The translations under genes were made by a program, and so were the position numbers. The notes below the pieces were generated by a model that ran no database searches, had not been told where the DNA came from, and saw only the letters and a list, made by a program, of their open reading frames with translations. Below, piece after piece: positions 10,892 to 20,025 of a DNA stretch of 64,000 nt. The DNA is from Bradyrhizobium cajani (GTDB lineage: Bacteria > Pseudomonadota > Alphaproteobacteria > Rhizobiales > Xanthobacteraceae), in contig NZ_WQNE01000001.1 in NCBI RefSeq assembly GCF_009759665.1, positions 248,001 through 312,000 of the forward strand, given 5' to 3'. Position 1 is the stretch's first letter; each line of letters starts with the position of its first letter.

Positions 10892-11845
10892 ATGAAGCGT
10901 CTCTTGGTTGCAGGTGTGTCTGTTGCTTTCGCAATTGCACTGGGTGCCGGCTCGGCCGTCGCGGCGGACAAGAAGGTTCTGGCCTTCGTCGTCAACGGCG
11001 CGTCCGACTTCTGGAAGATCGCCGAGGCCGGCGTGAAGAAGGCCCAAGGCGAGCTGCCCAATTACGACCTCCAGCTCAAATATCCGGAGCAGGCGGCCGC
11101 TGCCGTCCAGCAGCGCATGATGGACGACCTCGTCGCGGCCGGCGCCGCCGGCATCATGGTCAGCGCGGTCGATCCGAAGAATCAGGTCGAGCATCTCAAC
11201 AAGATCGCCTCGCAGACGTTGCTGTTCACCACTGACAGCGACGCGCCGAACTCGAAGCGTATCGCCTATATCGGCTCTTCCAACGTCGATCTCGGCAAGG
11301 ACGCCGGCAAGCTCATGCTCAAGGCGCTGCCGAACGGTGGCAAGTGCGTCGGCTTCGTCGGCCTTCCCGGCGCCGACAATGCCCGCGAGCGCATCGAGGG
11401 CGTCAAGGCGACGATCAAGGGCTCGAAGGTCGAGCTCGTCGACGTCCGCGGCGACGAGATCGACCAGACCCGCGCCAAGCGCAACGTCGAGGACATCCTC
11501 GCCGCCATGCCGGACATCAGCTGCATGGTAGGCTTCTACTCCTACAACACGCCGCGTATCTACGAAGTGCTGAAGGAGGCCGGCAAGCTCAACAAGATCC
11601 AGATCATCGGCTTCGACGAGGATCCGATCACGCTCGGCGGCGTCAAGGAAGGCGCCATCGCCGGCACGGTCGTGCAGCAGCCGTTCGAGTGGGGCTATCA
11701 GGGCATGAAGCTGATGGCGAAGTACATCGAGGGCGACAAGTCCGGCGTGCCCGCCAACGGCATCATCATCGTTCCCGGCAAGGTCATCGACAAAACCAAT
11801 GTCGACGACTTCATGGCCTCGATGAAGACGATGCTCAAGAAGTAG
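10892..11845 (+). CDS. Sugar ABC transporter periplasmic substrate-binding protein (RbsB-like)
   Basis: A 317-residue type-1 periplasmic binding protein with a Sec signal peptide (MKRLLVAGVSVAFAIALGAG, cleaved after AVAA). The fold follows RbsB: KVLAFVVNGASDFWKIAEAG, a hinge region VSAVDPKNQ, and FTTDSDAPNSKR. The start at 10892 is preferred to ATG at 10886 because GGGAGG is correctly spaced only for the former. It is followed by the ATPase and permease genes in one operon. The sugar cannot be read from sequence. Confidence 0.92.
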   Translation: MKRLLVAGVSVAFAIALGAGSAVAADKKVLAFVVNGASDFWKIAEAGVKKAQGELPNYDLQLKYPEQAAAAVQQRMMDDLVAAGAAGIMVSAVDPKNQVEHLNKIASQTLLFTTDSDAPNSKRIAYIGSSNVDLGKDAGKLMLKALPNGGKCVGFVGLPGADNARERIEGVKATIKGSKVELVDVRGDEIDQTRAKRNVEDILAAMPDISCMVGFYSYNTPRIYEVLKEAGKLNKIQIIGFDEDPITLGGVKEGAIAGTVVQQPFEWGYQGMKLMAKYIEGDKSGVPANGIIIVPGKVIDKTNVDDFMASMKTMLKK

Positions 11846-11875
11846 GAGACGTGCGGGCGTTGCCCGCAAGCGTCA

Positions 11876-13393
11876 ATGCCAGAGCCGTTTCTCGAACTGG
11901 TCGATATCAGCAAGAGCTATCCCGGCGTGGTCGCACTCGACCACGTCGGCCTTGCCGTGTCGCCGGGCGAGGTGATCGCCCTGATCGGCGAAAACGGCGC
12001 CGGCAAGTCCACCCTGATGCGGGTGCTCGGCGGCGTGGTCGAACCGAGCGGCGGCACGATCCGCGTCGATGGCGCCGAGCGGAGCGCACTCACGGTGGCT
12101 GAGGCGATAGCCGCGGGCATCGCCTTCGTCCATCAGGAGCTCAATCTCTTCGACAATCTCGACGTCGCCGGCAACGTGTTCATCGGCCGCGAGCCCGTGC
12201 ATGGCGGGCCGCTCCGGCTGATCGACCGCAAGGCGCTCTACGCCAGGACGCAGCCGCTGCTGGACCGCCTGGGGGCCGATTTCGCGCCGGACGCGCCGCT
12301 TGCCGATCTGTCGCTGGCACAGCGCCAGCTCGTCGAGATCATGAAGGCGCTGTCGCTCGAGGCGCGCCTTGTCATCATGGACGAGCCGACCTCGAGCCTC
12401 ACGCTGTCCGAGACCGACCGGCTGATGCGGGTCATCGCCGGCCTCAAGGCCGACGGGGTCAGCATCATTTTCATCACCCACCGCCTCAACGAGGTGATGC
12501 AATGCGCCGACCGCGCGGTGGTCCTGCGCGACGGGCGCATGGTCGGTGCGCTGACCCGTGCCGAGCTGTCTCCTGCGGCGATGATCCGTCTGATGATTGG
12601 ACGTGACCTCAAGTCGCTCTACGTACCGCCGGCCGCCCCGCCCGGCGAGGCCGTGCTCGACATCGTCGAGGCCGTCACCGACACCTATCCGGAGCGCGCG
12701 GTGAGCCTGTCGCTTCGCCGCGGCGAGATCTTGGGGCTGGCAGGCCTGGTCGGCTCCGGCCGCACCGAGCTGGCGCGGGTGATCTTTGGTGTCGATCCCT
12801 TGCGCGGCGGCGTGATCAGGCTCGAAGGCGACCCGATCCGGGCCGCGAGCCCGCGCGCGGCGATCGACCACGGCATCTACCTGATCCCGGAGGACCGCAA
12901 GGGCTGCGGGCTTTTGCTCGACGTATCCATCGCCGAAAACATCTCGTTGCCGGACCTGTCGTCCTATCTGCGCTTCTTCCTGGTCAACACCGCGCAGGAG
13001 ACGGAGAACGCGCGGACGCAACGCGAGCGGCTGAAGATCCGGGCGCCCGACGTCGGAACCACCGTCGGCTCGTTGTCCGGCGGAAATCAGCAGAAGGTCG
13101 TGCTCGCCAAATGGCTGTCGATGCGTCCGAAGGTCCTGATCTTCGACGAGCCGACGCGCGGCGTCGACGTCGGCGCCAAGCAGGAGATCTACGAGATGCT
13201 GCGCCGTCTGGCCGACGCCGGCGTCGCGATCCTGATGATTTCGAGCGACATGGAGGAGGTGATCGGGGTCAGCGACCGGATCGCCGTCATGCACGAGGGC
13301 GCGATCTCGGGCTTCCTTGATCGCAGCCAGTTCAGCGAACACAATGTGCTCCAGTTGGCCGTCGGCCATGCGGTTGAGATGAGGGTGCCGTGA
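11876..13393 (+). CDS. Sugar ABC transporter ATPase with two nucleotide-binding domains (RbsA/MglA-like)
   Basis: A 505-residue protein with two ABC domains. The first has Walker A GENGAGKST, signature LSLAQRQ and Walker B VIMDEP. The second has a degenerate Walker A region (GLVGSGRTEL), signature LSGGNQQK and Walker B LIFDEPTRGVDVG, the usual pattern for carbohydrate-uptake type 2 ATPases. It overlaps the permease start by 4 bases, showing translational coupling. It powers import across the inner membrane. Confidence 0.93.
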   Translation: MPEPFLELVDISKSYPGVVALDHVGLAVSPGEVIALIGENGAGKSTLMRVLGGVVEPSGGTIRVDGAERSALTVAEAIAAGIAFVHQELNLFDNLDVAGNVFIGREPVHGGPLRLIDRKALYARTQPLLDRLGADFAPDAPLADLSLAQRQLVEIMKALSLEARLVIMDEPTSSLTLSETDRLMRVIAGLKADGVSIIFITHRLNEVMQCADRAVVLRDGRMVGALTRAELSPAAMIRLMIGRDLKSLYVPPAAPPGEAVLDIVEAVTDTYPERAVSLSLRRGEILGLAGLVGSGRTELARVIFGVDPLRGGVIRLEGDPIRAASPRAAIDHGIYLIPEDRKGCGLLLDVSIAENISLPDLSSYLRFFLVNTAQETENARTQRERLKIRAPDVGTTVGSLSGGNQQKVVLAKWLSMRPKVLIFDEPTRGVDVGAKQEIYEMLRRLADAGVAILMISSDMEEVIGVSDRIAVMHEGAISGFLDRSQFSEHNVLQLAVGHAVEMRVP

Positions 13394-14415
13394 ACAAGAA
13401 AGATCTGAGCCTTCTGGTCCTGATCCTCGTCGTCGGCGCGGTCGTGGCCTTCATCAATCCGCGTTTCCTCTATGTCGGCAATCTCTCCAATACTTTGAAC
13501 CAGGTCGGGATGTTCGGCATCTTCTCGATCGCAGAGGCCTTCGTCATCATCATCGGCGGGATCGAGCTCTCGGTCGGATCGGTGATCGCGCTGCTCGGCG
13601 TTATCTTCATCGATCTCATCGTCAATCACGACGTCAACTGGGTCCTCGCCGTCGCCGCGATCATCGCAGGCGGTCTAGTCATCGGCCTCGTGCACGGTGC
13701 GCTGGTCACCCGTATGCACATCCAGCCCTTCGTGGTGACGCTGTGCGGTCTTTTGATCTATCGGGGTGCCGCGCGCTACTACACCGAGGATGCGACCGCG
13801 GGCTTCGGCTTCGGCGCCAGCTTCCCGACCCTGGAATGGCTGACCGCGGGCCGCACCAACGTGCTGGGCTTTCCGCTGCCGCACAGCGTGATGGCGCTCG
13901 TCATCGTCGCCGGCGTGGCCTGGGTGCTGCTGCACCGCTCGGTGTTCGGCCGATATCTCTACGCGGTCGGCAAGAACGAGGAGGCGGCGCGCTATTCCGG
14001 CATCCGCTCGGAGCGCGTGATGATTTCGGCCTATGTCATCTGCGGCGGACTGACCGCGTTTGCCGCCATCCTGTTCGCGATGTACACCCGCTCGATCTCG
14101 CCGGCCGTGCACGGCTCGTTCTACGAGCTCTATGCCATCGCCGCCGCCGTGCTCGGCGGCTGCTCCTTGCGCGGCGGCGAAGGCTCGATCATCGGCGTCG
14201 TGCTCGGCACCGTGCTGCTCCAGGTGCTGCAAAACCTGGTCAATCTGCTCGGCATCCCGAGCTCTCTGAACTTCGCAGTGATGGGCGCGGTTATTCTGAT
14301 CGGCGTGCTCGCCGATCAGTATCTTGTGCAGCGACGACACCACGTGAGCCCGGCCAAAGGCCGGGGGCAGACAAGCGTGGCGGCCGCGCCGCTCGAGCGG
14401 GTGAAGGTGGATTGA
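13390..14415 (+). CDS. Sugar ABC transporter permease (RbsC-like)
   Basis: A 341-residue inner-membrane permease of the BPD_transp_2 type. It shows the family feature GGIELSVGSVIALLGV, several hydrophobic helices, and AAVLGGCSLRGGEGSIIGV near the C-terminal half, which corresponds to the conserved GG-x-S-x-x-GG-x-G coupling loop. A 25-residue polar tail follows the last helix. The operon ends here, and a fragment of another gene lies just downstream. Confidence 0.92.
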   Translation: MNKKDLSLLVLILVVGAVVAFINPRFLYVGNLSNTLNQVGMFGIFSIAEAFVIIIGGIELSVGSVIALLGVIFIDLIVNHDVNWVLAVAAIIAGGLVIGLVHGALVTRMHIQPFVVTLCGLLIYRGAARYYTEDATAGFGFGASFPTLEWLTAGRTNVLGFPLPHSVMALVIVAGVAWVLLHRSVFGRYLYAVGKNEEAARYSGIRSERVMISAYVICGGLTAFAAILFAMYTRSISPAVHGSFYELYAIAAAVLGGCSLRGGEGSIIGVVLGTVLLQVLQNLVNLLGIPSSLNFAVMGAVILIGVLADQYLVQRRHHVSPAKGRGQTSVAAAPLERVKVD

Positions 14416-14467
14416 GGGACGGACGGTCTTGCGCCCGTGGTGCCGTAGAGGACCCAGTCCTTCGCAT

Positions 14468-14525
14468 CTACCTTGACGTCACCCGCTTCCCCGCATGGAA
14501 CGCGCGCGGCCTTGCCGGGCTCGGT
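14468..14525 (-). pseudogene. Fragment of a TonB-receptor 3' end
   Basis: Read leftward this encodes SPARPRAFHAGKRVTSR and a stop. The TonB receptor at 23185 ends SPARPRAFYAGMRMTF. A 42-base stretch differs at only about 3 positions. The rest of a receptor gene is missing, so this is a short remnant or a dispersed copy of the 3' end. Confidence 0.7.
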
Positions 14526-14610
14526 GATGCCGTAGCGGCGGGCACAATGGCGGGTAGCGGCGGCTTTGGGAAGCGATGGTGCCGGGATTTGCGCCCCGCT
14601 TCGCAGGTCG

Positions 14611-15588
14611 CTATTCCGGTTCGATGCCGAGCCCCTGAATGATCTTGCCGGAAGCGACGAGTTGGTCTTCGAGGAAGCGCTTTGCGCCCGCGGGCGTCAC
14701 CGCATCGCCAATACGGACATCGAAGCCGAGGGTGGGAGCTCGCTCGCGCACGTCAGCCGATTCCAGGGCGCGTGCAATCGCGGCGCTCAGTTTTTCAACG
14801 ATATTGGCGGGCGTGCCAACCGGCGCCATGAACATGAACCAGCCCTGGAGATCGACGCTTTGCAGCGTTTCCGCGATCGCGGGAACGTCCGGCAGCGAGT
14901 CGATCCGTTTGGCTCCGGCAACGGCTACCGGTCGAAGCGTACCTGCCTTGATGAAGGCCTCGGCTATGGATGCCGATTGGATCGTCACCTGGATACGTCC
15001 CGTAACGGCGTCCTGAACCGCATTGGTGGTCGTGTTGTAGGGGATGAGGACAAAGCCGGTCCCGGCGTTCTTGTTGATGGCTTGAGCGATCAGACCCGAG
15101 AGGTTGCGCGCGCCGTCGACGGCAAGGCTCAATGAACCAGGCGCCGACCTTTCGAGCTTGATCAATTCCGGCAGCGAGTCGGCCTTCACTTCCGGATTGA
15201 CGAGAAGGACGTGGTTACTTCTGGCCGCCATCGCGACCGGCACGAAGTCCTTTACGGGATCGTAGGGGAGCTTCTTGAACGTGTAGGGATTGGTGACGAT
15301 CGCAGCCGACGTGGCAAACAAGAACGTGTAGCCGTCCGGAGCCGCACGGGCGACCGATTGCGTGCCGACGAGGTTTGCGGCACCCGGACGATTCTCGACG
15401 ATGAACTGCTGCCCGAGGGTCCGGGAGAGCTTCTCGGTGATGAGGCGACACATCACGTCCGGGCTGTTGCCCGCCGGCTGTGGTACGACAATCGTCACGG
15501 GCCGCTGCGGCCACGACTGCGCGGATGCTGGAAAAGAGAGACAAAGCGCAGCGCCGGCGAGCAGCAGACGACGAGATAGTCCGGACAT
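14611..15588 (-). CDS. Bug-family (tripartite tricarboxylate transporter) substrate-binding protein
   Basis: A 325-residue periplasmic protein with a Sec signal (LLLAGAALCLSFPASAQ) and the family opening WPQRPVTIVVPQPAGNSPD, followed by RPGAANLVGTQSVARAAPDGYTFL. AGGGAGG lies before the start. It is the last gene of the GntR-associated aromatic operon, 77 bases after the FAH gene. No membrane TctAB partners are nearby, as is common for Bug proteins. The likely ligand is a carboxylate or aromatic acid feeding the same operon, which is inference. Confidence 0.88.
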   Translation of the reverse strand: MSGLSRRLLLAGAALCLSFPASAQSWPQRPVTIVVPQPAGNSPDVMCRLITEKLSRTLGQQFIVENRPGAANLVGTQSVARAAPDGYTFLFATSAAIVTNPYTFKKLPYDPVKDFVPVAMAARSNHVLLVNPEVKADSLPELIKLERSAPGSLSLAVDGARNLSGLIAQAINKNAGTGFVLIPYNTTTNAVQDAVTGRIQVTIQSASIAEAFIKAGTLRPVAVAGAKRIDSLPDVPAIAETLQSVDLQGWFMFMAPVGTPANIVEKLSAAIARALESADVRERAPTLGFDVRIGDAVTPAGAKRFLEDQLVASGKIIQGLGIEPE

Positions 15589-15665
15589 GGTGTTCCTCCC
15601 TGGAGATCCCGCTTTGCGGGCTTTTATCAGTCGTTCGCACGCCGTCGCCGGCTGCAGTCGTTCGA

Positions 15666-16511
15666 TCAGGTTTCGTCTTCGACGACATTCCGCAGCACGC
15701 CGAGGCGTTCGACCTCGATCTCGACGACATCGCCGGGCTTCATCCAGAGTGGCGGCTCCCGCCGCGCGCCGACGCCCCCCGGCGTTCCGCTCACAATGAC
15801 GTCGCCGGGCTCGAGCCGCGTAAACGTGGAGCAGTATTCGATCTGGCGCGGGATATCGAAGATCATCTGCTTGATCCGCGCTTCCTGCATGACTTGCCCG
15901 TTGAGGCGGGTCTCCAGCTTGAGCTCGCCCAGCGGACCGAGCTCGTCCGGCGTCATCATCCAGGGCCCGAATGCGCCGGTGTCCGGGAAGTTCTTGCCCG
16001 GCGTGAACTGATGCGTGTGACGCTGGAAGTCGCGGATGCTGCCGTCATTGTAGCAGGAATAACCCGCAACATGGTCCATGGCGTCCGCGCGGGAGATGTA
16101 GCGTCCCGCCTTGCCGATGATGACTGCGAGCTCGCCTTCGAAATCGAGGTCGGTCGAGACGCGTGGCCGCACGATCGGACGCAAATGTCCGGTCTGGCTG
16201 TTGGCATAGCGCGAGAAGATGGTGGGGTGAGCGACCTCGGCTCGGCCGGTCTCCTTGCGATGAGTCTCGTAATTCAGGCCCACGCACAGGATCTTGTCGG
16301 GGTTCGGGATGACCGGGAGCCAAACGACTCTCGAGGTCGGAACGGCAGCGGCCGTGGCTCTTGCATCCGCGACCCCCGATAACCCGGAGCCGATTGCCGC
16401 CTTGAGGTCGGCATAGCGCCCCCCAAGCACGGCGCCGACATCCAAGAAAGTCTCGCCTTCGACAATGCCCCAGGTTGTGCGCCCGTCGATCCTTACAGTA
16501 GCCAGTTTCAC
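15666..16511 (-). CDS. Fumarylacetoacetate hydrolase family protein
   Basis: A 281-residue enzyme with the FAH C-terminal domain. Metal-binding motifs seen are CVGLNYETHRKE, the acidic DFEGELAVIIGKAGR and a GDVIVSGTPGGVG loop. Members hydrolyse carbon-carbon bonds or hydrate/decarboxylate products of meta-cleavage. It overlaps the upstream monooxygenase gene by 4 bases (ATGA), so the two are co-translated. In this operon it probably acts on the ring-fission product of the dioxygenase, which is inference from order. Confidence 0.88.
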   Translation of the reverse strand: MKLATVRIDGRTTWGIVEGETFLDVGAVLGGRYADLKAAIGSGLSGVADARATAAAVPTSRVVWLPVIPNPDKILCVGLNYETHRKETGRAEVAHPTIFSRYANSQTGHLRPIVRPRVSTDLDFEGELAVIIGKAGRYISRADAMDHVAGYSCYNDGSIRDFQRHTHQFTPGKNFPDTGAFGPWMMTPDELGPLGELKLETRLNGQVMQEARIKQMIFDIPRQIEYCSTFTRLEPGDVIVSGTPGGVGARREPPLWMKPGDVVEIEVERLGVLRNVVEDET

Positions 16512-18130
16512 GGCGTGTTCTCCATTCTCAGATCGGAATTCTTGTCTCGCTCGGCTGGAGCGTCACGAAGACGCACGTCGATCTCGCGCAGGAGACCGTC
16601 GAGCTCGGTGACATTGCGCACCGTGCCGAAGACGTAATGGTCGGGGCGGACGATCGCTGCGACGACACCGTGACGATCGAACCAGTTCGCCAATACGCCC
16701 TCGGTCTCTTCGAGCGCGTCAGGCGCACCGGCGCCGACGGGTGCGACTGCCGCCGCAGATATGTCCGGGCGTGTGGCGCAGAGCGAGAGCATGGGGGCGG
16801 CATCATTGCTGCGGCCATCGATGAACAGTCGCCAGCCCGGTTCGATCACTTCGTCCAGCAAGCGAGCCGTACTGCCTCTCGCGATGCGCGGCTGTGGAAA
16901 CAGGCTTCCTCGCGCCGGCGTCTCGTGATGTGCCAGACATCCTGCGCGCAGGGGCGGAATGATTTCCTGCCGTGTCATGAGCAGCGGCTTGCCACCGCCG
17001 TCCGCCAGGACTTGCGCATCGCGTTGCCGGGCCGCCGCCGGATCGCGCTCGCAGATCGATTGGCCGATCGCCTTGATCTTGCCGGTCAGCTCGATGACGT
17101 GCTGCTTGCGTTCAACCGTGTAGCTGTCGAGCAGGCTGTCGGGGGACGCGCCCTTGAGCACCCGATCCAGCTTCCAGACGAGGTTCGTGGCGTCACGCAG
17201 GCCCTGGCACATGCCCTGGCCAATGAAGGGAGGTTGCTGATGCGCGGCGTCGCCGGCGACCAGGATCCTGCCGCTGCGCCAGTCGGCTGCAACGAGGGCG
17301 TGGAATCGATAGGAGGCTGCCCGCCACAATTCCCCGTCATGCGGTTTGATCCAGGGCGAGAGCAGCTTCCAGACGTTGTCGGGCCGCTCCATCTGCCGCG
17401 CGTCTTCGCCCGGCAGCAGCATGATCTCCCAGCGGCGGTGATTCTTCGGGCCAATGAGGAAGCTCACGGGACGCGCCGGATTGCAGAATTGCGCGGAGCA
17501 TTGCGGCAGGCGGGCAAGCGCGTTCTCGTTCACGCGCATGTCGACCACCAGCCAGGGTTCATCGAAGATGAGATCCTCGAGGCCAAGGCCTGCGATCTGC
17601 CGCACTGTGCTCGAGGCGCCATCGCAGCCGAGCACGTAGCGCGCAGTCACGAAGCGGTGCCGTCCATCGCGGTCCTTCAGACGTGCCCCGACGCGATCGG
17701 ACGTTTGAACGAGATCGAGCAGTTCGACGCCCAGTTCGGCCCTCACATTCGAAAAGCTGGTTGCGTGACGGCGCAGCTCCGCCTCGACCGCGGGCTGATT
17801 GAACACCATGCTCGGGGTGTAGCCGAGCGGATAGGGCTTTGCGACCATGTCGATGCGTCGGATCAATCGGCCGTCGACGCCAAAATGCTCCGATGCGGTG
17901 AAAGGCTCGATGTAGGGCGAGACCGCCTCGGCGAGGCCCATATTGTCGAAATGGCGAAAGATCTCGTGATCCAGCGCAATCGCGCGCGGCTTGTCGTACA
18001 CGGCGGCGAGCCGGTCGATGACCAGCGTCCGATGACCGAGACGGCCGAGCTGGCCTGCGGCAACGGCGCCGGTCGGCCCGAAGCCGACGACGAGCACGTC
18101 ATAGTCGGTGGCGCCGGCCGTATCCGTCAT
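16508..18130 (-). CDS. FAD-dependent aromatic hydroxylase (MhpA-like)
   Basis: A 540-residue class A flavoprotein monooxygenase. The FAD Rossmann motif GFGPTGAVAAGQLGRLGHR is at about residues 16-34, and the second FAD motif AGDAAHQQPPFIGQGMCQG is near residue 295. The C-terminal thioredoxin-like domain of PHBH-type hydroxylases seems present. The closest style is 3-(3-hydroxyphenyl)propionate hydroxylase, which adds an ortho hydroxyl to a phenol. The start at 18130 overlaps the stop of the dioxygenase gene by ATGA; an upstream extension to 18250 runs into that gene. The exact substrate is unknown. Confidence 0.88.
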   Translation of the reverse strand: MTDTAGATDYDVLVVGFGPTGAVAAGQLGRLGHRTLVIDRLAAVYDKPRAIALDHEIFRHFDNMGLAEAVSPYIEPFTASEHFGVDGRLIRRIDMVAKPYPLGYTPSMVFNQPAVEAELRRHATSFSNVRAELGVELLDLVQTSDRVGARLKDRDGRHRFVTARYVLGCDGASSTVRQIAGLGLEDLIFDEPWLVVDMRVNENALARLPQCSAQFCNPARPVSFLIGPKNHRRWEIMLLPGEDARQMERPDNVWKLLSPWIKPHDGELWRAASYRFHALVAADWRSGRILVAGDAAHQQPPFIGQGMCQGLRDATNLVWKLDRVLKGASPDSLLDSYTVERKQHVIELTGKIKAIGQSICERDPAAARQRDAQVLADGGGKPLLMTRQEIIPPLRAGCLAHHETPARGSLFPQPRIARGSTARLLDEVIEPGWRLFIDGRSNDAAPMLSLCATRPDISAAAVAPVGAGAPDALEETEGVLANWFDRHGVVAAIVRPDHYVFGTVRNVTELDGLLREIDVRLRDAPAERDKNSDLRMENTP

Positions 18131-19041
18131 GCGCGAGCCGTCGTAACGAGGGAGGCTGCGAAGGGAACGGCGAGTTGCGCTGTCTTGCAGGCGTCGGACT
18201 TGGGCGGGGCGATGCCCCACTGATCCGTCCGTCCCGGCGGCCAGACCCAATCGCCCGGCCCCTTCGCGACGTAGCTGTCGTCGATCTGCAAGACTTCGGC
18301 GGTGTATTCGATGACGGCACCGGTCGGATCGACGAAATAGGCAAACACGTTGTCGCCCGGTCCATGGCGGCCAACGCCCCAGCCGATCGGGTAGCCGTGG
18401 TCCACCATGCGACCTGAGCCGCGCATGACGGACTCCAGATCGGGCATGAGGAAAGCAACGTGATTGAGGCCGTTGCGAGGTGCCTCCGCAAGCACGATCG
18501 CATGGTGATCACTGTTGCAGCACAGGAATGCCATCAGCTTCGAGCGATCCGACAGCCGAAATCCCAACTCGCCCTGGTAGAAGGCCGACAGCTTTTCGAT
18601 ATCGGCGCTGTTGATGTTGACATGCGCCAACCGCTCGGGGCGATCCGCGATCACGCGCGGCGGCTTGGTATGATCGCCATGGACGAACTCGATGGTGCAC
18701 CCTTGCGGTTCGCGAACCACAAAACCTTCGCCTCGCGACGGCGCAGGCGATGGTGCGGGCGAACCGATTACCTCGCAGCCGGATTGCCGCGCACGCGCGA
18801 ACAGGTGGTGCAAATCCTCCTGTGAGCGGGCGCGGAAGCTGATCTTGCGGAGCGACGTCGCCTCGCCCGGCGTGAGCTCGAGAACATGGAAGTCGCTGCC
18901 CGTTGCGGCGAGGTACACCGTGCCGTCGGCTTCCGCCGCGACGTCGAGGCCCCAGACCTTGGTGTAGAACTCGACCGAACCGGCGAGGTGCGGCGTCGTG
19001 ATCTCGACGCTGCGAAGGGCCTTCACCGGAAAGTCGGACAT
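18127..19041 (-). CDS. Two-domain VOC extradiol dioxygenase-like protein
   Basis: A 304-residue protein of two VOC (glyoxalase/extradiol) modules. The first is KALRSVEITTPHLAGSVEFY and the second RLAHVNINSADIEKLSAFYQ. Candidate iron ligands lie in the second module: a His in GLNHVAFLM and a Glu in AVIEYTAEV. It is the first gene of the operon and would cleave a catechol made by the following hydroxylase. It could instead be a non-catalytic VOC protein, but the context favours ring cleavage. Confidence 0.82.
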   Translation of the reverse strand: MSDFPVKALRSVEITTPHLAGSVEFYTKVWGLDVAAEADGTVYLAATGSDFHVLELTPGEATSLRKISFRARSQEDLHHLFARARQSGCEVIGSPAPSPAPSRGEGFVVREPQGCTIEFVHGDHTKPPRVIADRPERLAHVNINSADIEKLSAFYQGELGFRLSDRSKLMAFLCCNSDHHAIVLAEAPRNGLNHVAFLMPDLESVMRGSGRMVDHGYPIGWGVGRHGPGDNVFAYFVDPTGAVIEYTAEVLQIDDSYVAKGPGDWVWPPGRTDQWGIAPPKSDACKTAQLAVPFAASLVTTARA

Positions 19042-19138
19042 GGGGCTTCCTTGTCAGGGGCAAGCGAACGCCAATCCCTTAATATGTATAAAACCATCAG
19101 TAAAGCATAAATCTATAAATTGTGACCGGAAACTCTGT

Positions 19139-19150
19139 TAGTGTACACAA
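19139..19150. promoter_or_regulatory. Palindromic GTGTACAC, candidate GntR operator
   Basis: A perfect 8-base palindrome lies in the roughly 120-base gap between the divergent dioxygenase and GntR genes. FCD-type GntR proteins often bind GT-N-AC-centred sites. The surrounding region is AT-rich and holds both promoters. Confidence 0.4.
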
Positions 19151-19164
19151 GCGCCGAGATTCCG

Positions 19165-19917
19165 ATGGGAATGCCCATGAGCCCTGACCTGCCAAGCCAG
19201 AAGTTGGACCAGCCGGCGACGCTGGCGACCACGATCTATGCGCGCCTCAAGACCGACATCCTGACCACGCGGCTCGAACCCGGACGCAAGCTGCAATCGC
19301 GCTTCCTGATGGAGCACTACAATGTCGGGCAGACCCCGCTGCGCGAGGCGCTCAACCGTCTGACTGCCGAAGAGTTCGTCGTCGGCATGGAGCAGCGCGG
19401 CTTCTACGTAAAGGAGGTCAGCAAGGAGGAGCTCCAGGAGCTGACCAAGACGAGATGCTGGGTCGAAGGTCTGGCGCTTCGCGAGTCCATGCAGAATGCG
19501 ACTCAGGCCTGGGAAGAGGCGCTGCTGGTTGCGCATCACCGGCTCGATCGCACGCCGCGTTCGCTCAAGCCCGATACATTCGAAGACAATCCGGATTGGG
19601 AGAAGGTGCATCGCGCGTTCCACGCGACGCTGATCGATCTTTGCGGTTCACGTCCGCTGCTCGGCTTCTGCGAGCAACTCGCCGACCGGCTCTATCGTTA
19701 TCGCATGATGTCGATCGCGAAGGCCTATCCGGCGCGCAAGGTCGGCGCCGAGCACAGCGACATCCTCCAGGCGGTTCTCGCCAGGGACAGCGAGCAGGCC
19801 GTGCGTCTGCTTCAGCAGCACTATCAGCGCACGGCCGACGTCATCTATTCCGACCTCGACGGAGTGCTGGCAATCAAACCGTCACCCGCATCCCCGCGCA
19901 GAACGCGTGAGGCCTAA
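19165..19917 (+). CDS. GntR family regulator (FCD subfamily)
   Basis: A regulator of about 250 residues. The N-terminal winged helix shows IYARLKTDILTTRLEPGRKL and GQTPLREALNRLTAEEFV; the C-terminal all-helical FCD domain has the metal/ligand residues E..R..E and H in the later helices (FHATLIDLCG, EHSDILQAVL). It is divergent from the aromatic operon and probably represses it until the substrate binds. A GTG at 19141 is an alternative start, but it would overlap the GTGTACAC palindrome. The last 12 or so codons (PSPASPRRTREA) coincide with a fragment of a TonB-receptor 3' end read on the other strand, so the native C-terminus may have been replaced. Confidence 0.85.
   Translation: MGMPMSPDLPSQKLDQPATLATTIYARLKTDILTTRLEPGRKLQSRFLMEHYNVGQTPLREALNRLTAEEFVVGMEQRGFYVKEVSKEELQELTKTRCWVEGLALRESMQNATQAWEEALLVAHHRLDRTPRSLKPDTFEDNPDWEKVHRAFHATLIDLCGSRPLLGFCEQLADRLYRYRMMSIAKAYPARKVGAEHSDILQAVLARDSEQAVRLLQQHYQRTADVIYSDLDGVLAIKPSPASPRRTREA
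19874..19909 (-). pseudogene. Second fragment of a TonB-receptor 3' end, inside the GntR gene's end
   Basis: Read leftward this encodes AFCAGMRVTV and a stop, versus AFYAGMRMTF at the end of the 23185 receptor. About 29 of 34 bases match. It overlaps the GntR coding end on the opposite strand. Confidence 0.6.
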
Positions 19918-20015
19918 AGCGCGATGAGATTGGGATGAATCGTCATCGCGCTTTAGGTTGTTTTTTGAGCATGATCTTTTCGGAAAACCGCTTCACACTT
20001 TTCCGGATCATGCTC
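19915..20015. repeat. Two-hairpin intergenic repeat / terminator
   Basis: The first hairpin has a perfect 13-base stem (TAAAGCGCGATGA) starting at the GntR stop codon and is followed by a T-run, so it can end GntR transcription. The second (19967-20015) has arms GAGCATGATC and GATCATGCTC. The pair looks like the dispersed repeat common between genes in Bradyrhizobium and relatives (from memory). Confidence 0.7.
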
Positions 20016-20025
20016 TAGTTGCGGG

